Position numbers and translations under genes: made by a program. A model generated the notes under the pieces. The model did no database searches, was not told the DNA's origin, and worked only from the letters and a program-made list of their open reading frames with translations. Below, one piece after another: positions 13,508-20,113 of a DNA stretch of 43,742 nucleotides (the first letter of the stretch is position 1; the number at the start of each line of letters is the position of its first letter). The DNA lies in the IMG/VR virus record IMGVR_UViG_3300036832_000544, positions 1-43,742 of that record. One strand, written 5' to 3'. Source of the DNA: a virus.

Positions 13508-13683
13508 ATTACGCTTTTTACCTGACGATGGATGAGGTACTGGATTTAGTCGTTATCCACTGCGAGCGCGCTCGTGACGCGGATAACGACCAGACGATGG
13601 AACTGAATATCAAGTTGGCGTCCCGAGCCATGCGGTGCGCCCTCGAAATCATCGGGTGCAGAAAAGAAGGTAAATATGACTGA
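13483..13683 (+). CDS. Small acidic protein, 66 aa
   Basis: ATG 13483 lies inside the end of the preceding gene, after GAGGCGCATGCTGACGC. The product MEKLDGDLDYAFYLTMDEVL has acidic helical character with three cysteines. No family recognised. It overlaps the next gene by eight bases. Confidence 0.5.
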   Translation: MEKLDGDLDYAFYLTMDEVLDLVVIHCERARDADNDQTMELNIKLASRAMRCALEIIGCRKEGKYD

Positions 13684-14041
13684 ATATACCGTCACCATGC
13701 GGCTCACCGATCGGGAGCAATTCGTCCACTTCATCGACAACGTTGGTCCCGTGGTCGACAGGCTCGTCGTCACCGTCAAGGCGACCGAAGCGGCCGATGC
13801 GATTCCCGACGCACCGGTTAAGCCGGCTGTTGCGCGCACCACCCGGGCGCTGCGAGGCTCCAAGGTCAACACCACCATCCTGCAGGCGCTCGCAGGCGGC
13901 TCTAGGACGGTCAAGGAGCTTAAGCAGGCGCTTGAGGCTAGCAGCCTATCGCCGGGGTCACTGTCGACCGGCCTGGCGGTTCTGCAGCGGTCCAAACAGG
14001 TCCAGCGGATCGAGGACGGGCTCTACGGCCTGGCGGCGTGA
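13676..14041 (+). CDS. Winged-helix-like regulatory protein, 121 aa
   Basis: Residues 1-40 are a beta-alpha segment (TEYTVTMRLTDREQFVHFID). The C-terminal 55 residues (LQALAGGSRTVKELKQALEA through VQRIEDGLYGLAA) follow a winged-helix pattern: helix, turn, recognition helix, wing with RIEDGLYGL. A DNA-binding role in the recombination/helicase block is inferred. It overlaps the nuclease start by four bases. Confidence 0.6.
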   Translation: MTEYTVTMRLTDREQFVHFIDNVGPVVDRLVVTVKATEAADAIPDAPVKPAVARTTRALRGSKVNTTILQALAGGSRTVKELKQALEASSLSPGSLSTGLAVLQRSKQVQRIEDGLYGLAA

Positions 14042-14400
14042 ACGAAGCCGACTGCAAACGAAAACTCGTTGCGGAGATTAACCGTCTCCGCGGCGGTCGG
14101 GCACGCCGGGTGGAGGATCGTTGGGCGATCGGCGTGCTCGATCTCATTCTCAAATTACCGGATCTGCCGCTGATCATGGCCGAGGGGAAACTTATTAAGG
14201 GCAATCTATTTGCCCCCACCGAGCGGCAGTTTATCGAGGGCAATCGCTGGATTGAGGCCGGCGTCGGCGCGGTGCTGATCGGCTGGAGGGGCGAGACGAT
14301 GGCAGTCTCGCCTTGGACCGAGCAGGCCGACTGGCGTGACTGCTGGACTGGACCGAATCGCCTTGAAACGCTCGTTGAATATCTGACGGATTCTCTGTGA
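14038..14400 (+). CDS. VRR-NUC-like PD-(D/E)XK nuclease, 120 aa
   Basis: GTG start at 14038 (GTGA overlap). The core GVLDLILKL (Asp35) followed by MAEGKLIKG (Glu49, Lys51) fits the D...ExK catalytic signature of VRR-NUC/Holliday-junction-resolvase-like nucleases. TERQFIEGNRWIEAGVGAVL supplies the typical QxxxGxxxxxAG helix that follows. Such small nucleases are often encoded next to SNF2-like helicases in phages, exactly as here. Likely acts on branched DNA during replication or packaging. Confidence 0.75.
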   Translation: MNEADCKRKLVAEINRLRGGRARRVEDRWAIGVLDLILKLPDLPLIMAEGKLIKGNLFAPTERQFIEGNRWIEAGVGAVLIGWRGETMAVSPWTEQADWRDCWTGPNRLETLVEYLTDSL

Positions 14401-14783
14401 TGACAGACGGCGGCGCTCGTTACGATGATCCGAGGTGGGTAGAGTTGTTTGGCCGCTATCCGAGAAAGGTGCTCGATCGCTGCGCCAAATTCCACGTTAA
14501 CAATCCTCAAGTTTGGCCGTTGTTCAAACGAGCAGCCACACAAATGAAAGCCACGGGACGAAAGAAATACGGCGCTCGCAGGATTATGGAAGCTATCCGT
14601 TGGGAGATCGACCTTAAACGCCCAGCCGCTCAACCATTTAAAATCAATGGTGACTTTGTGCCAATCTATGCTCGTTGGCTAATTTACAACCATCCAGAAT
14701 TCAAAGGGTTTCTCGAATTACGCGCAGTTCGCAGCAGGGGAATCAAGTCGGAAGAAGAACGGCGTCGCGAGGGGACTTTATGA
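14400..14783 (+). CDS. Conserved phage protein FHxxNPxVW family, 127 aa
   Basis: ATG at 14400 overlaps the nuclease stop by one base; GTG 14397 is an alternative. The blocks FHVNNPQVWPLFKRAA, GARRIMEAIRWEI, FKINGDFVPIYARWL and HPEFKGFLELRAV match a very common phage family with no known activity. Its codon use is AT-richer than its neighbours. It overlaps the SNF2 gene by ATGA. Confidence 0.75.
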   Translation: MTDGGARYDDPRWVELFGRYPRKVLDRCAKFHVNNPQVWPLFKRAATQMKATGRKKYGARRIMEAIRWEIDLKRPAAQPFKINGDFVPIYARWLIYNHPEFKGFLELRAVRSRGIKSEEERRREGTL

Positions 14784-16189
14784 GTACGCTCGATCCGGTT
14801 CAGATTGCTGCTCTTGATTTCGCCCGCGACAAACGCGGCGTCGGCTGGTTTTTGGAACAAGGACTCGGGAAGACGCTGTGCGCCCTGGCTGAGTTCAGCT
14901 GGTATCACCAGCTAGACGAGGCCGATCGGATGGTCGTCGTCTGCCCGAATACATTCAAATCCGGTTGGGTGGACGAAGTCGAGAAGCACGGGTTCAAATT
15001 TGACCTCCACGTTTTTCGGTCCCCGAAGAAAGAGGCGGCGGCGACCTTTCTCAACGCAAAATTTCATAGCCAGCCGCCGGTCCTGATCATCAATTACGAA
15101 GCTCTCCGGATGCCCAACGTGCTCAAGGCGATCGCGATCTGGGCCGGCCGCGGCATGACGTACTTCGCGATCGATGAGTCGATCCAGATCAAAAGCAACA
15201 AGAGCGCGCAAACCAAAGCCGTTCTCAAGCTGGCTCCGCTCTGTACTTTTGTCCGGATTCTAACCGGGCGGCCGCAGACGCAAGGTCCGCATGATCTGTG
15301 GGGCCAGCTGCGCGCGATCGGACTACTCGAACACATCAACTACTATGTTTTCCGCGGCGAATATTGCGTCATGGGCGGCTGGCAAAACAAGGAGGTTCTC
15401 AGAGCCAAAAACACGACCCAACTGGCCTCTTATATGGCTCCTGCGGTTTTCCAAGCGCAGAAAAAAGACTGGCTGCCCGAGCTCCCTCGCAAAGATTCGA
15501 CCATCCGTGACTACGCCATGTCGACCGAGCAGCTGCGTCAATATCTATCGATGGAACATCAGTTTTTACTCTACCTCGAGAGCAATGTCGTCACTGTGGA
15601 TGTGGCGATCGCGAAATACGAAAAGTTGGCTCAAATCCAGACCGGATTCATCTACGACGAGGCCGGATGCATCCACGAGCTCGTCAAGCCGAGCGAAAAC
15701 CCCAGGCTCCAGCTCCTCATGCAATTGCTCGAGGAGGAAGTCGCAGGAAAGGCTTGTGTTGTTTATCGACATCGGCCTATAGTGGATGTGTTAGCTACAG
15801 CCCTATCGGATTATCAGCCAGCGTGGATCAGGGGCGGGATGAAACCAGAGGACGTCGAAGCTCAAAAAAAGCGTTTCAACACGGACCCCAATTGCCGTGT
15901 GATCCTGCTGCAGGCCGAGGCGAGCAAGTATGGCCACACCCTATTGGGCGGACCGGACCCGGACGACCTCTGCCGGACGATGATCTTTTTCGAGAACAGC
16001 TACTCAGCCGATACGCGCGACCAGATCGAGGACCGGATTCATAGGCGTGGCCAAACAGGCGAAAGTGTGCTGTACATTGATTTGTCGGGGTCCGATCTCG
16101 ATCGGCGCATTGTGAAGGCTTTGCAACGAAAAGATGAGCTATATCGTTCCGTGTTTAAAAATCTACGCGCTGCGGTTCCCGCGGCGTGA
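14780..16189 (+). CDS. SNF2/SSL2-like DEAD-box-superfamily helicase, 469 aa
   Basis: ATG 14780 overlaps the upstream stop (ATGA). Motif I is EQGLGKT (Lys31), motif Ia CPNTFKSGW, motif II AIDESIQIKS (Asp132-Glu133), and the C-terminal motif VI is DRIHRRGQTGES. This is the phage SNF2-like SF2 set with DES instead of DEAH. The length suits the minimal two-RecA core. Probably remodels replication or recombination intermediates along with the VRR-NUC-like enzyme. The open frame upstream of 14780 is a shadow. Confidence 0.85.
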   Translation: MSTLDPVQIAALDFARDKRGVGWFLEQGLGKTLCALAEFSWYHQLDEADRMVVVCPNTFKSGWVDEVEKHGFKFDLHVFRSPKKEAAATFLNAKFHSQPPVLIINYEALRMPNVLKAIAIWAGRGMTYFAIDESIQIKSNKSAQTKAVLKLAPLCTFVRILTGRPQTQGPHDLWGQLRAIGLLEHINYYVFRGEYCVMGGWQNKEVLRAKNTTQLASYMAPAVFQAQKKDWLPELPRKDSTIRDYAMSTEQLRQYLSMEHQFLLYLESNVVTVDVAIAKYEKLAQIQTGFIYDEAGCIHELVKPSENPRLQLLMQLLEEEVAGKACVVYRHRPIVDVLATALSDYQPAWIRGGMKPEDVEAQKKRFNTDPNCRVILLQAEASKYGHTLLGGPDPDDLCRTMIFFENSYSADTRDQIEDRIHRRGQTGESVLYIDLSGSDLDRRIVKALQRKDELYRSVFKNLRAAVPAA

Positions 16190-16211
16190 GATGTAGAGGA
16201 GAAGGGTGACA

Positions 16212-16934
16212 ATGAAAAAGCTACTGCTAGGGACTATCGGAGCTGCGGCCCTGTTGGCCGCGGCGCCGGCGGACGCCAGACTGCAACTCAGCATCTCGAA
16301 CGGCACGACGACCGTCTCTTGTTTTGACGGTCAGTTGGGTTGCGATCAAAGCGGAGGGGCGAACAATCTGCTCGTCCTCAACACCACGATCGGGTCCGCC
16401 TTCGTCGAGGTCACGCTGGCGCAATCCACATTCGGCACGCCCAACGTGCTTCAGCTTTCAAGCTCGAGCATCGTCAACGCGGGCATCGCGCCAGTCAACA
16501 TCACGCTTCTGGCGAGCGATAACGGCTTTGCTGGTCCGGTTTCCTTCATCGAGGAAAGCGGTTCGTTGACGTTCAACAACGCCGTTGGATCGAGCGCGTC
16601 GTCCCTGCGGTTCTGGGCTGATCCGCTCAATGTTCAGGGGGCGAATCCCTTGAACACGCCCGGCACGCTATTGGATACAGTGACCGGCACGCCGACGACC
16701 AATCCCGACAGCTTTTCGGGTTCGTTGTTCTCGCCGTTCAACGCTTCAGGCCCGTTCTCAATGACGGAGGGCGCGAGTTTGAATTTGATTGGCGGCGGCT
16801 CGATCACCGGCTTTAATCAGAGTATGACTTCGGGCGTTCCGGAACCGAGCCAATGGGCGATGCTACTCGCTGGTTTTGCGTTCTTGAGCTTCGTCGGATT
16901 CCATAAGCAGCGTAAGGAGCGGTTGGCGATCTAA
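16212..16934 (+). CDS. Secreted PEP-CTERM sorting-domain protein A, 240 aa
   Basis: ATG 16212 has AAGGG at the right distance. The N-terminus MKKLLLGTIGAAALLAAAPA is a Sec signal peptide, with cleavage likely after ADA. The mature part is Ser/Thr/Asn/Gly-rich and beta-like, with a cysteine pair in VSCFDGQLGC. The C-terminus has VPEPSQWAMLLAGFAFLSF followed by HKQRKER: the PEP motif, hydrophobic helix and basic tail of exosortase substrates. No exosortase is encoded here, so sorting would need the host enzyme. Function may be surface alteration. Confidence 0.85.
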   Translation: MKKLLLGTIGAAALLAAAPADARLQLSISNGTTTVSCFDGQLGCDQSGGANNLLVLNTTIGSAFVEVTLAQSTFGTPNVLQLSSSSIVNAGIAPVNITLLASDNGFAGPVSFIEESGSLTFNNAVGSSASSLRFWADPLNVQGANPLNTPGTLLDTVTGTPTTNPDSFSGSLFSPFNASGPFSMTEGASLNLIGGGSITGFNQSMTSGVPEPSQWAMLLAGFAFLSFVGFHKQRKERLAI

Positions 16935-16941
16935 CAAAAAG

Positions 16942-16962
16942 GGGCCGCGGTGGTCGCGGCCC
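16942..16962 (+). terminator. GC hairpin between the two PEP-CTERM genes
   Basis: GGGCCGCG (16942-16949) pairs with CGCGGCCC (16955-16962) around GTGGT, followed by TGTTTC. It resembles a weak intrinsic terminator and would lower transcription of the second PEP-CTERM gene relative to the first. Confidence 0.6.
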
Positions 16963-16983
16963 TGTTTCAAGGAAGGGTGAAAA

Positions 16984-17757
16984 ATGAAAAGCTTACTGTT
17001 GAGTGCTACCATACTGGCGGCCGTTGGGGCAAGCCCCGCACTCGCCGCCTGTTCCGGCAACGTCACCATCGGCAACATCGTCTGGATCTCGGGCTGCTCG
17101 TCCGACAATCAGGCCAACGATGGCGACGACGTGAAAATGTTCGTCGATAAAACGCCGACAACGACGCAGGCGATTGAAGGTTCGCTTGGCAGCAATAACC
17201 AAGCGTTTGACAATATCCATTCGGCAGCTAACGCTGATTTCGAGACGGATGGCAGTGGGTTTGCAAACTTCAAAAGCGTCGATGCTGGCTCGCCATTGAA
17301 CACCCTGACGGCTTATCAGTTCACACCGGGGCCGAGTCCAACTTTCCCGGACGGCACGCCGTTTCCCGGCTTCGACGGCGAACTGTTCCGGGGACAGATC
17401 GACAATCTGGGAGCCTTCGACGGCATGCTCGACGTGTCGATCACGTTCTCCGATAATTCGACGGCGAGCCACACCTTCACCGGCCTCGCCACCAACGGCA
17501 AGGATTTTGGCGTTCTCGGCTTCGACGAACTCCTCGACCCCGGCCTTCTGGTCAAGTCGGTGTTGATCTCGGTCGATGCGCACGGCGGGGCGTGGAACGA
17601 GTTCAAGCAGATCGAGTTCTCGGTGCCCGGCGCCGTGGCGGTCATTCCAGAGACGTCGACCTGGGTTATGGCGCTGTTAGGCTTCGGCATGGTGGGGATC
17701 GGCTATGGAGCGCGCAGAAGGTCTCTTCATCAACGGGATAATCGCACTCACGCTTAG
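16984..17757 (+). CDS. Secreted PEP-CTERM sorting-domain protein B, 257 aa
   Basis: Begins with signal peptide MKSLLLSATILAAVGASPAL (cleavage after ALA), then CSGNVTIGNIVWISGC with a possible disulfide. The mature domain is acidic and beta-rich. The C-terminus IPETSTWVMALLGFGMVGIG plus GARRRS is an alphaproteobacterial PEP-CTERM signal (PExSTW). The ribosome-site context GGAAGGGTGAAAAATGAAAA closely resembles that of protein A. The bodies are not obviously homologous, so they may be partners rather than duplicates. Confidence 0.85.
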   Translation: MKSLLLSATILAAVGASPALAACSGNVTIGNIVWISGCSSDNQANDGDDVKMFVDKTPTTTQAIEGSLGSNNQAFDNIHSAANADFETDGSGFANFKSVDAGSPLNTLTAYQFTPGPSPTFPDGTPFPGFDGELFRGQIDNLGAFDGMLDVSITFSDNSTASHTFTGLATNGKDFGVLGFDELLDPGLLVKSVLISVDAHGGAWNEFKQIEFSVPGAVAVIPETSTWVMALLGFGMVGIGYGARRRSLHQRDNRTHA

Positions 17758-17863
17758 TCTTGTCATTTGGACGGGGACCGGCAGCTTCATCGGTTGGCTG
17801 GCGCTGGCGGTCCCAGGCGCTATTATGATCTTCGCAGGCTGGATCGCAGTCCTGCGCGAATAG
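17705..17863 (+). CDS. Small two-helix membrane protein, 52 aa, holin-like
   Basis: Starts at ATG 17705, inside the end of PEP-CTERM gene B in another frame, behind GGTGGGGA. The 52-residue product has two hydrophobic segments, LFINGIIALTLSLVIW and FIGWLALAVPGAIMIFAGW, joined by a TGTG turn, and charged ends. Size and topology fit a class II/III holin or a small membrane effector. It follows PEP-CTERM genes and precedes the Pro-rich protein. Confidence 0.6.
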   Translation: MERAEGLFINGIIALTLSLVIWTGTGSFIGWLALAVPGAIMIFAGWIAVLRE

Positions 17864-17872
17864 GAGGAGCAA

Positions 17873-18460
17873 ATGGCAGGTAAAAAAATTGTCATCGTCG
17901 GTGAAGTTTACGATCCTGATCTAAGCGTTGGCGGCGGCCCCATGCCTCCAGGTGAAGGCGGGCCCCCTCCCGGTATCTGGCCCTCACCGGGGCACCCCGC
18001 ACATCCTATTGCACCGGGTGGTCCGCCTCCTGGCATTTGGCCCTCACCGGGGCATCCTGCTCATCCAATCGCTCCGGGCGGGCCTCCCCCATACCCTGCG
18101 CACCCGATTGTCATCCCGCCAGAATTTATCAGTGACGTTCATCCGGAGCATCCCATCGTTATTCCTCCTCCTCCGGAGATCTGGCCTTCACCGGGAGTTC
18201 CAACTCACCCAATCGTGATCCCGCCCGACATCGGTATCTGGCCGCCGGATGCAAAGCCTGAACATCCCATCGTGATCCCGCCTCCGACGACAGTGTGGCC
18301 GCCGGATGCAAAACCTGTACATCCTATTGTAATTCCTCCCGATGGACCTCCAACGGTCTTGGATAAATGGGATGTGAAGGCGTACTGGACGGAACAGGGC
18401 GGCTGGGGAGTGGCGATTGTTCCGACTGAGAATCATCCCGGCGTGCCGACGCCGTCGTAA
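17873..18460 (+). CDS. Proline-rich repeat protein (HPIVIPP / PPGIWPSPGHPAHP), 195 aa
   Basis: GGAGGAG precedes ATG 17873. Two exact-length 60-bp units (17957-18016, 18017-18076) encode GGPPPGIWPSPGHPAHPIAP. Degenerate versions with HPIVIPP and WPPDAKPxHPIVIPP follow. The C-terminal 35 residues (DKWDVKAYWTEQGGWGVAIV) form a small beta domain. Similar Pro-rich proteins with a C-terminal beta domain occur in alphaproteobacterial phages with no known role. No signal peptide, so export is unlikely unless by a virion route. Confidence 0.7.
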   Translation: MAGKKIVIVGEVYDPDLSVGGGPMPPGEGGPPPGIWPSPGHPAHPIAPGGPPPGIWPSPGHPAHPIAPGGPPPYPAHPIVIPPEFISDVHPEHPIVIPPPPEIWPSPGVPTHPIVIPPDIGIWPPDAKPEHPIVIPPPTTVWPPDAKPVHPIVIPPDGPPTVLDKWDVKAYWTEQGGWGVAIVPTENHPGVPTPS

Positions 18461-18481
18461 GAACGAGTTCCCCGTTCTTTA

Positions 18482-18528
18482 CCCCCTAAAAGCGGGGAGC
18501 TCTAGGGGGAGGCAGCCCTGCCTCCCCC
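18482..18528 (+). terminator. Overlapping alternative hairpins at the end of the early arm
   Basis: CCCCCTA (18482-18488) can pair with TAGGGGG (18503-18509). The same GGGGG also begins GGGGGAGGCA (18505-18514), which pairs with TGCCTCCCCC (18519-18528) around GCCC. The two are mutually exclusive, the arrangement used by attenuators. No T-tract follows. Confidence 0.55.
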
Positions 18529-18533
18529 GCCTC

Positions 18534-18562
18534 TTGACTAGGACTGCAACTAGGACTATATA
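18534..18562 (+). promoter_or_regulatory. Phage promoter P2 (TAGGACTANATA family)
   Basis: TTGACT (18534-18539), 17-base spacer, TATATA (18557-18562), with the shared block TAGGACTATATA at 18551-18562. It points rightward into the 25-residue gene at 18595 and beyond that into the antisense strand of the virion operon. Confidence 0.8.
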
Positions 18563-18594
18563 GCTAGCACCGACGACAAACAAAGGTGCTGAAA

Positions 18595-18672
18595 ATGGAC
18601 ATTGGACAGTTTATTGAAGGCGTGATTATAGCTGTTGCTCTCAGCTTTCTTATCAGGCCAATGGACTCATAA
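18595..18672 (+). CDS. 25-residue single-pass membrane peptide
   Basis: The peptide MDIGQFIEGVIIAVALSFLI, ending RPMDS, has one hydrophobic helix. AAGGTGC lies seven bases before ATG 18595, and promoter P2 lies 32 bases upstream. It overlaps by six bases, tail to tail, with the last virion gene. The dedicated promoter argues for expression. It could be a membrane toxin-like or lysis-timing peptide, or the RNA could matter more than the peptide. Confidence 0.5.
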   Translation: MDIGQFIEGVIIAVALSFLIRPMDS

Positions 18673-20112
18673 TCGCCCGCTGCCGCTCATTCCGTAGCCA
18701 GCCTGACGCGCCGCATCCAGCACCGGCTGATACCATCCTGACCCATTGAATGCGCTCGCGGGCAGATTCTTGCCGGTGGCGGCGAGATGCCGTGCGGCGG
18801 CCAAGCTGCCCTTCACTGGCGGCCCAAAGGGCTTCATTTTCGGCCCAATAGCGGCTCCCAACAGTCCCATGCCAATGCTTGCCGGCTGCCCTCCACCCAA
18901 AAGAGCGCTGGCGCCATAACCAAGCGCCGCGTCCGTTCCACGGCTAACGAGCTCATTGCCGGCCCTGTGCATCCAATTGGGTTTCATCTGCCCGACCTGG
19001 CTCAGGGCGTCGAACAGCCCCGGCTGCGCCTGATAAAGGCCGGGCCGTTTAGCCAAGGCTCCCGCGATTTTGTCGGGGGCTTCGTCTCCGAGCGCCGCCC
19101 AGCCCTCGATGTCACGACTGGTCTTGGCGATGTTCATCGCCCTGTTGGCGTCGGCAACCCGAGAGGCGTAGGGGCCTAAAGTTTGGTCGAGCGCTCGGTT
19201 GAAGTCGCCAGCGATCCGTTGATCCGTTGAACCGCGCGATGATTTCATTAGCTGACGTTGATAATCAGCGACATCATCGGCGGTGATCACTTTGCGCGTA
19301 CCGAGGTCGTTGATGATCTTATCAACCCTGCCGGACAGAGTGTCGCTTATGCCTGTGGCCTGCTTGGACACCATATTGTTCTTGACGCTTTCCAGCGCAT
19401 TTTTAACAGCGGCCGGATTGCCCTGAATCTTTTCGAGCGGCTGAAGCTTGCTCTGCGCGGCCGTCAAGAGATCAGCGGTCGAGGGAGTCTCCGGGCCCGC
19501 CTTGCCACCCGGTCCCGTAATCCCGCCGGTGACGAAACCAAGCCCCGTGCTCTTAGCGATGTCTTCAATGCTGCCGCCGTGGCCGGCCGTGCCTAAGCCC
19601 GCGAGCGTCCCTTGCTCCGTTCCGCCGCCGATCGCCCTTGCAATCAGATTGCCGGTGCGCTCCCCCACCAGATCCGTAGCGGCCGGCGCGACCTTGCCGG
19701 CGATCGCTCTCCCGACGCCGGCCCCCTCTGTGCCAGCGGCTATGCCGGCCATGCCGAGCGCCTCGCCGGCGCCGGCCTGGGGCGTGCCCTTGAGCCGCTG
19801 TTCGGCGCCTTGGACGTCGACAAGATTGCCGCCGTACGGCGCCTGAGCGATCGCCATGCGCGCGGTGTCCATCGCAGGGCCGGCGTGCGCCGCCGCGTAA
19901 TCGCCCCAAGACATGTCCGCCGGCTTGTCCCAGATGGCTTTGGTGCTGCCTGGGTAGCTCTTCTCCAGAGCCGCCTGAGCCGCCGGACCCGCCGTGACTA
20001 ATCCAAGAGCTTTCTGCCAGAACGGCTGCGCGGCAGACGTGCTGTCGCTCGATGAGCTCGAGCCGCCTAAAGGAACTCCGCTTAGTTGGGTGGATTCGTC
20101 TCGCCAGCCCAT
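18667..20112 (-). CDS. Internal/ejection virion protein, 481 aa
   Basis: Starts at ATG 20112 (MGWRDESTQLSGVPLGG). It has Gly/Ala-rich glycine-zipper stretches (GEALGMAGIAAGTEGAGVGR and GYGASALLGGGQPASIGMG), which can insert in membranes, and a central charged helical part (about 215-330). It is the last gene of the virion operon, where podoviruses place proteins that are expelled with DNA. No enzymatic motif seen. The assignment rests on order and composition. Confidence 0.6.
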   Translation of the reverse strand: MGWRDESTQLSGVPLGGSSSSSDSTSAAQPFWQKALGLVTAGPAAQAALEKSYPGSTKAIWDKPADMSWGDYAAAHAGPAMDTARMAIAQAPYGGNLVDVQGAEQRLKGTPQAGAGEALGMAGIAAGTEGAGVGRAIAGKVAPAATDLVGERTGNLIARAIGGGTEQGTLAGLGTAGHGGSIEDIAKSTGLGFVTGGITGPGGKAGPETPSTADLLTAAQSKLQPLEKIQGNPAAVKNALESVKNNMVSKQATGISDTLSGRVDKIINDLGTRKVITADDVADYQRQLMKSSRGSTDQRIAGDFNRALDQTLGPYASRVADANRAMNIAKTSRDIEGWAALGDEAPDKIAGALAKRPGLYQAQPGLFDALSQVGQMKPNWMHRAGNELVSRGTDAALGYGASALLGGGQPASIGMGLLGAAIGPKMKPFGPPVKGSLAAARHLAATGKNLPASAFNGSGWYQPVLDAARQAGYGMSGSGRL

Positions 20113-20113
20113 C

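Noticed and set aside
13548-13558. DnaA-box-like TTATCCACT
   Set aside because: Single copy inside a coding gene, with no nearby repeats, AT-rich element or replication gene.
14675-14779. 35-residue N-terminal extension of the SNF2-like helicase
   Set aside because: It overlaps the preceding conserved gene, and ATG 14780 has an ATGA overlap and GAGGGGA ahead of it.
17957-18076. CRISPR-like array
   Set aside because: The two 60-bp units are coding, in frame, directly adjacent and without spacers.
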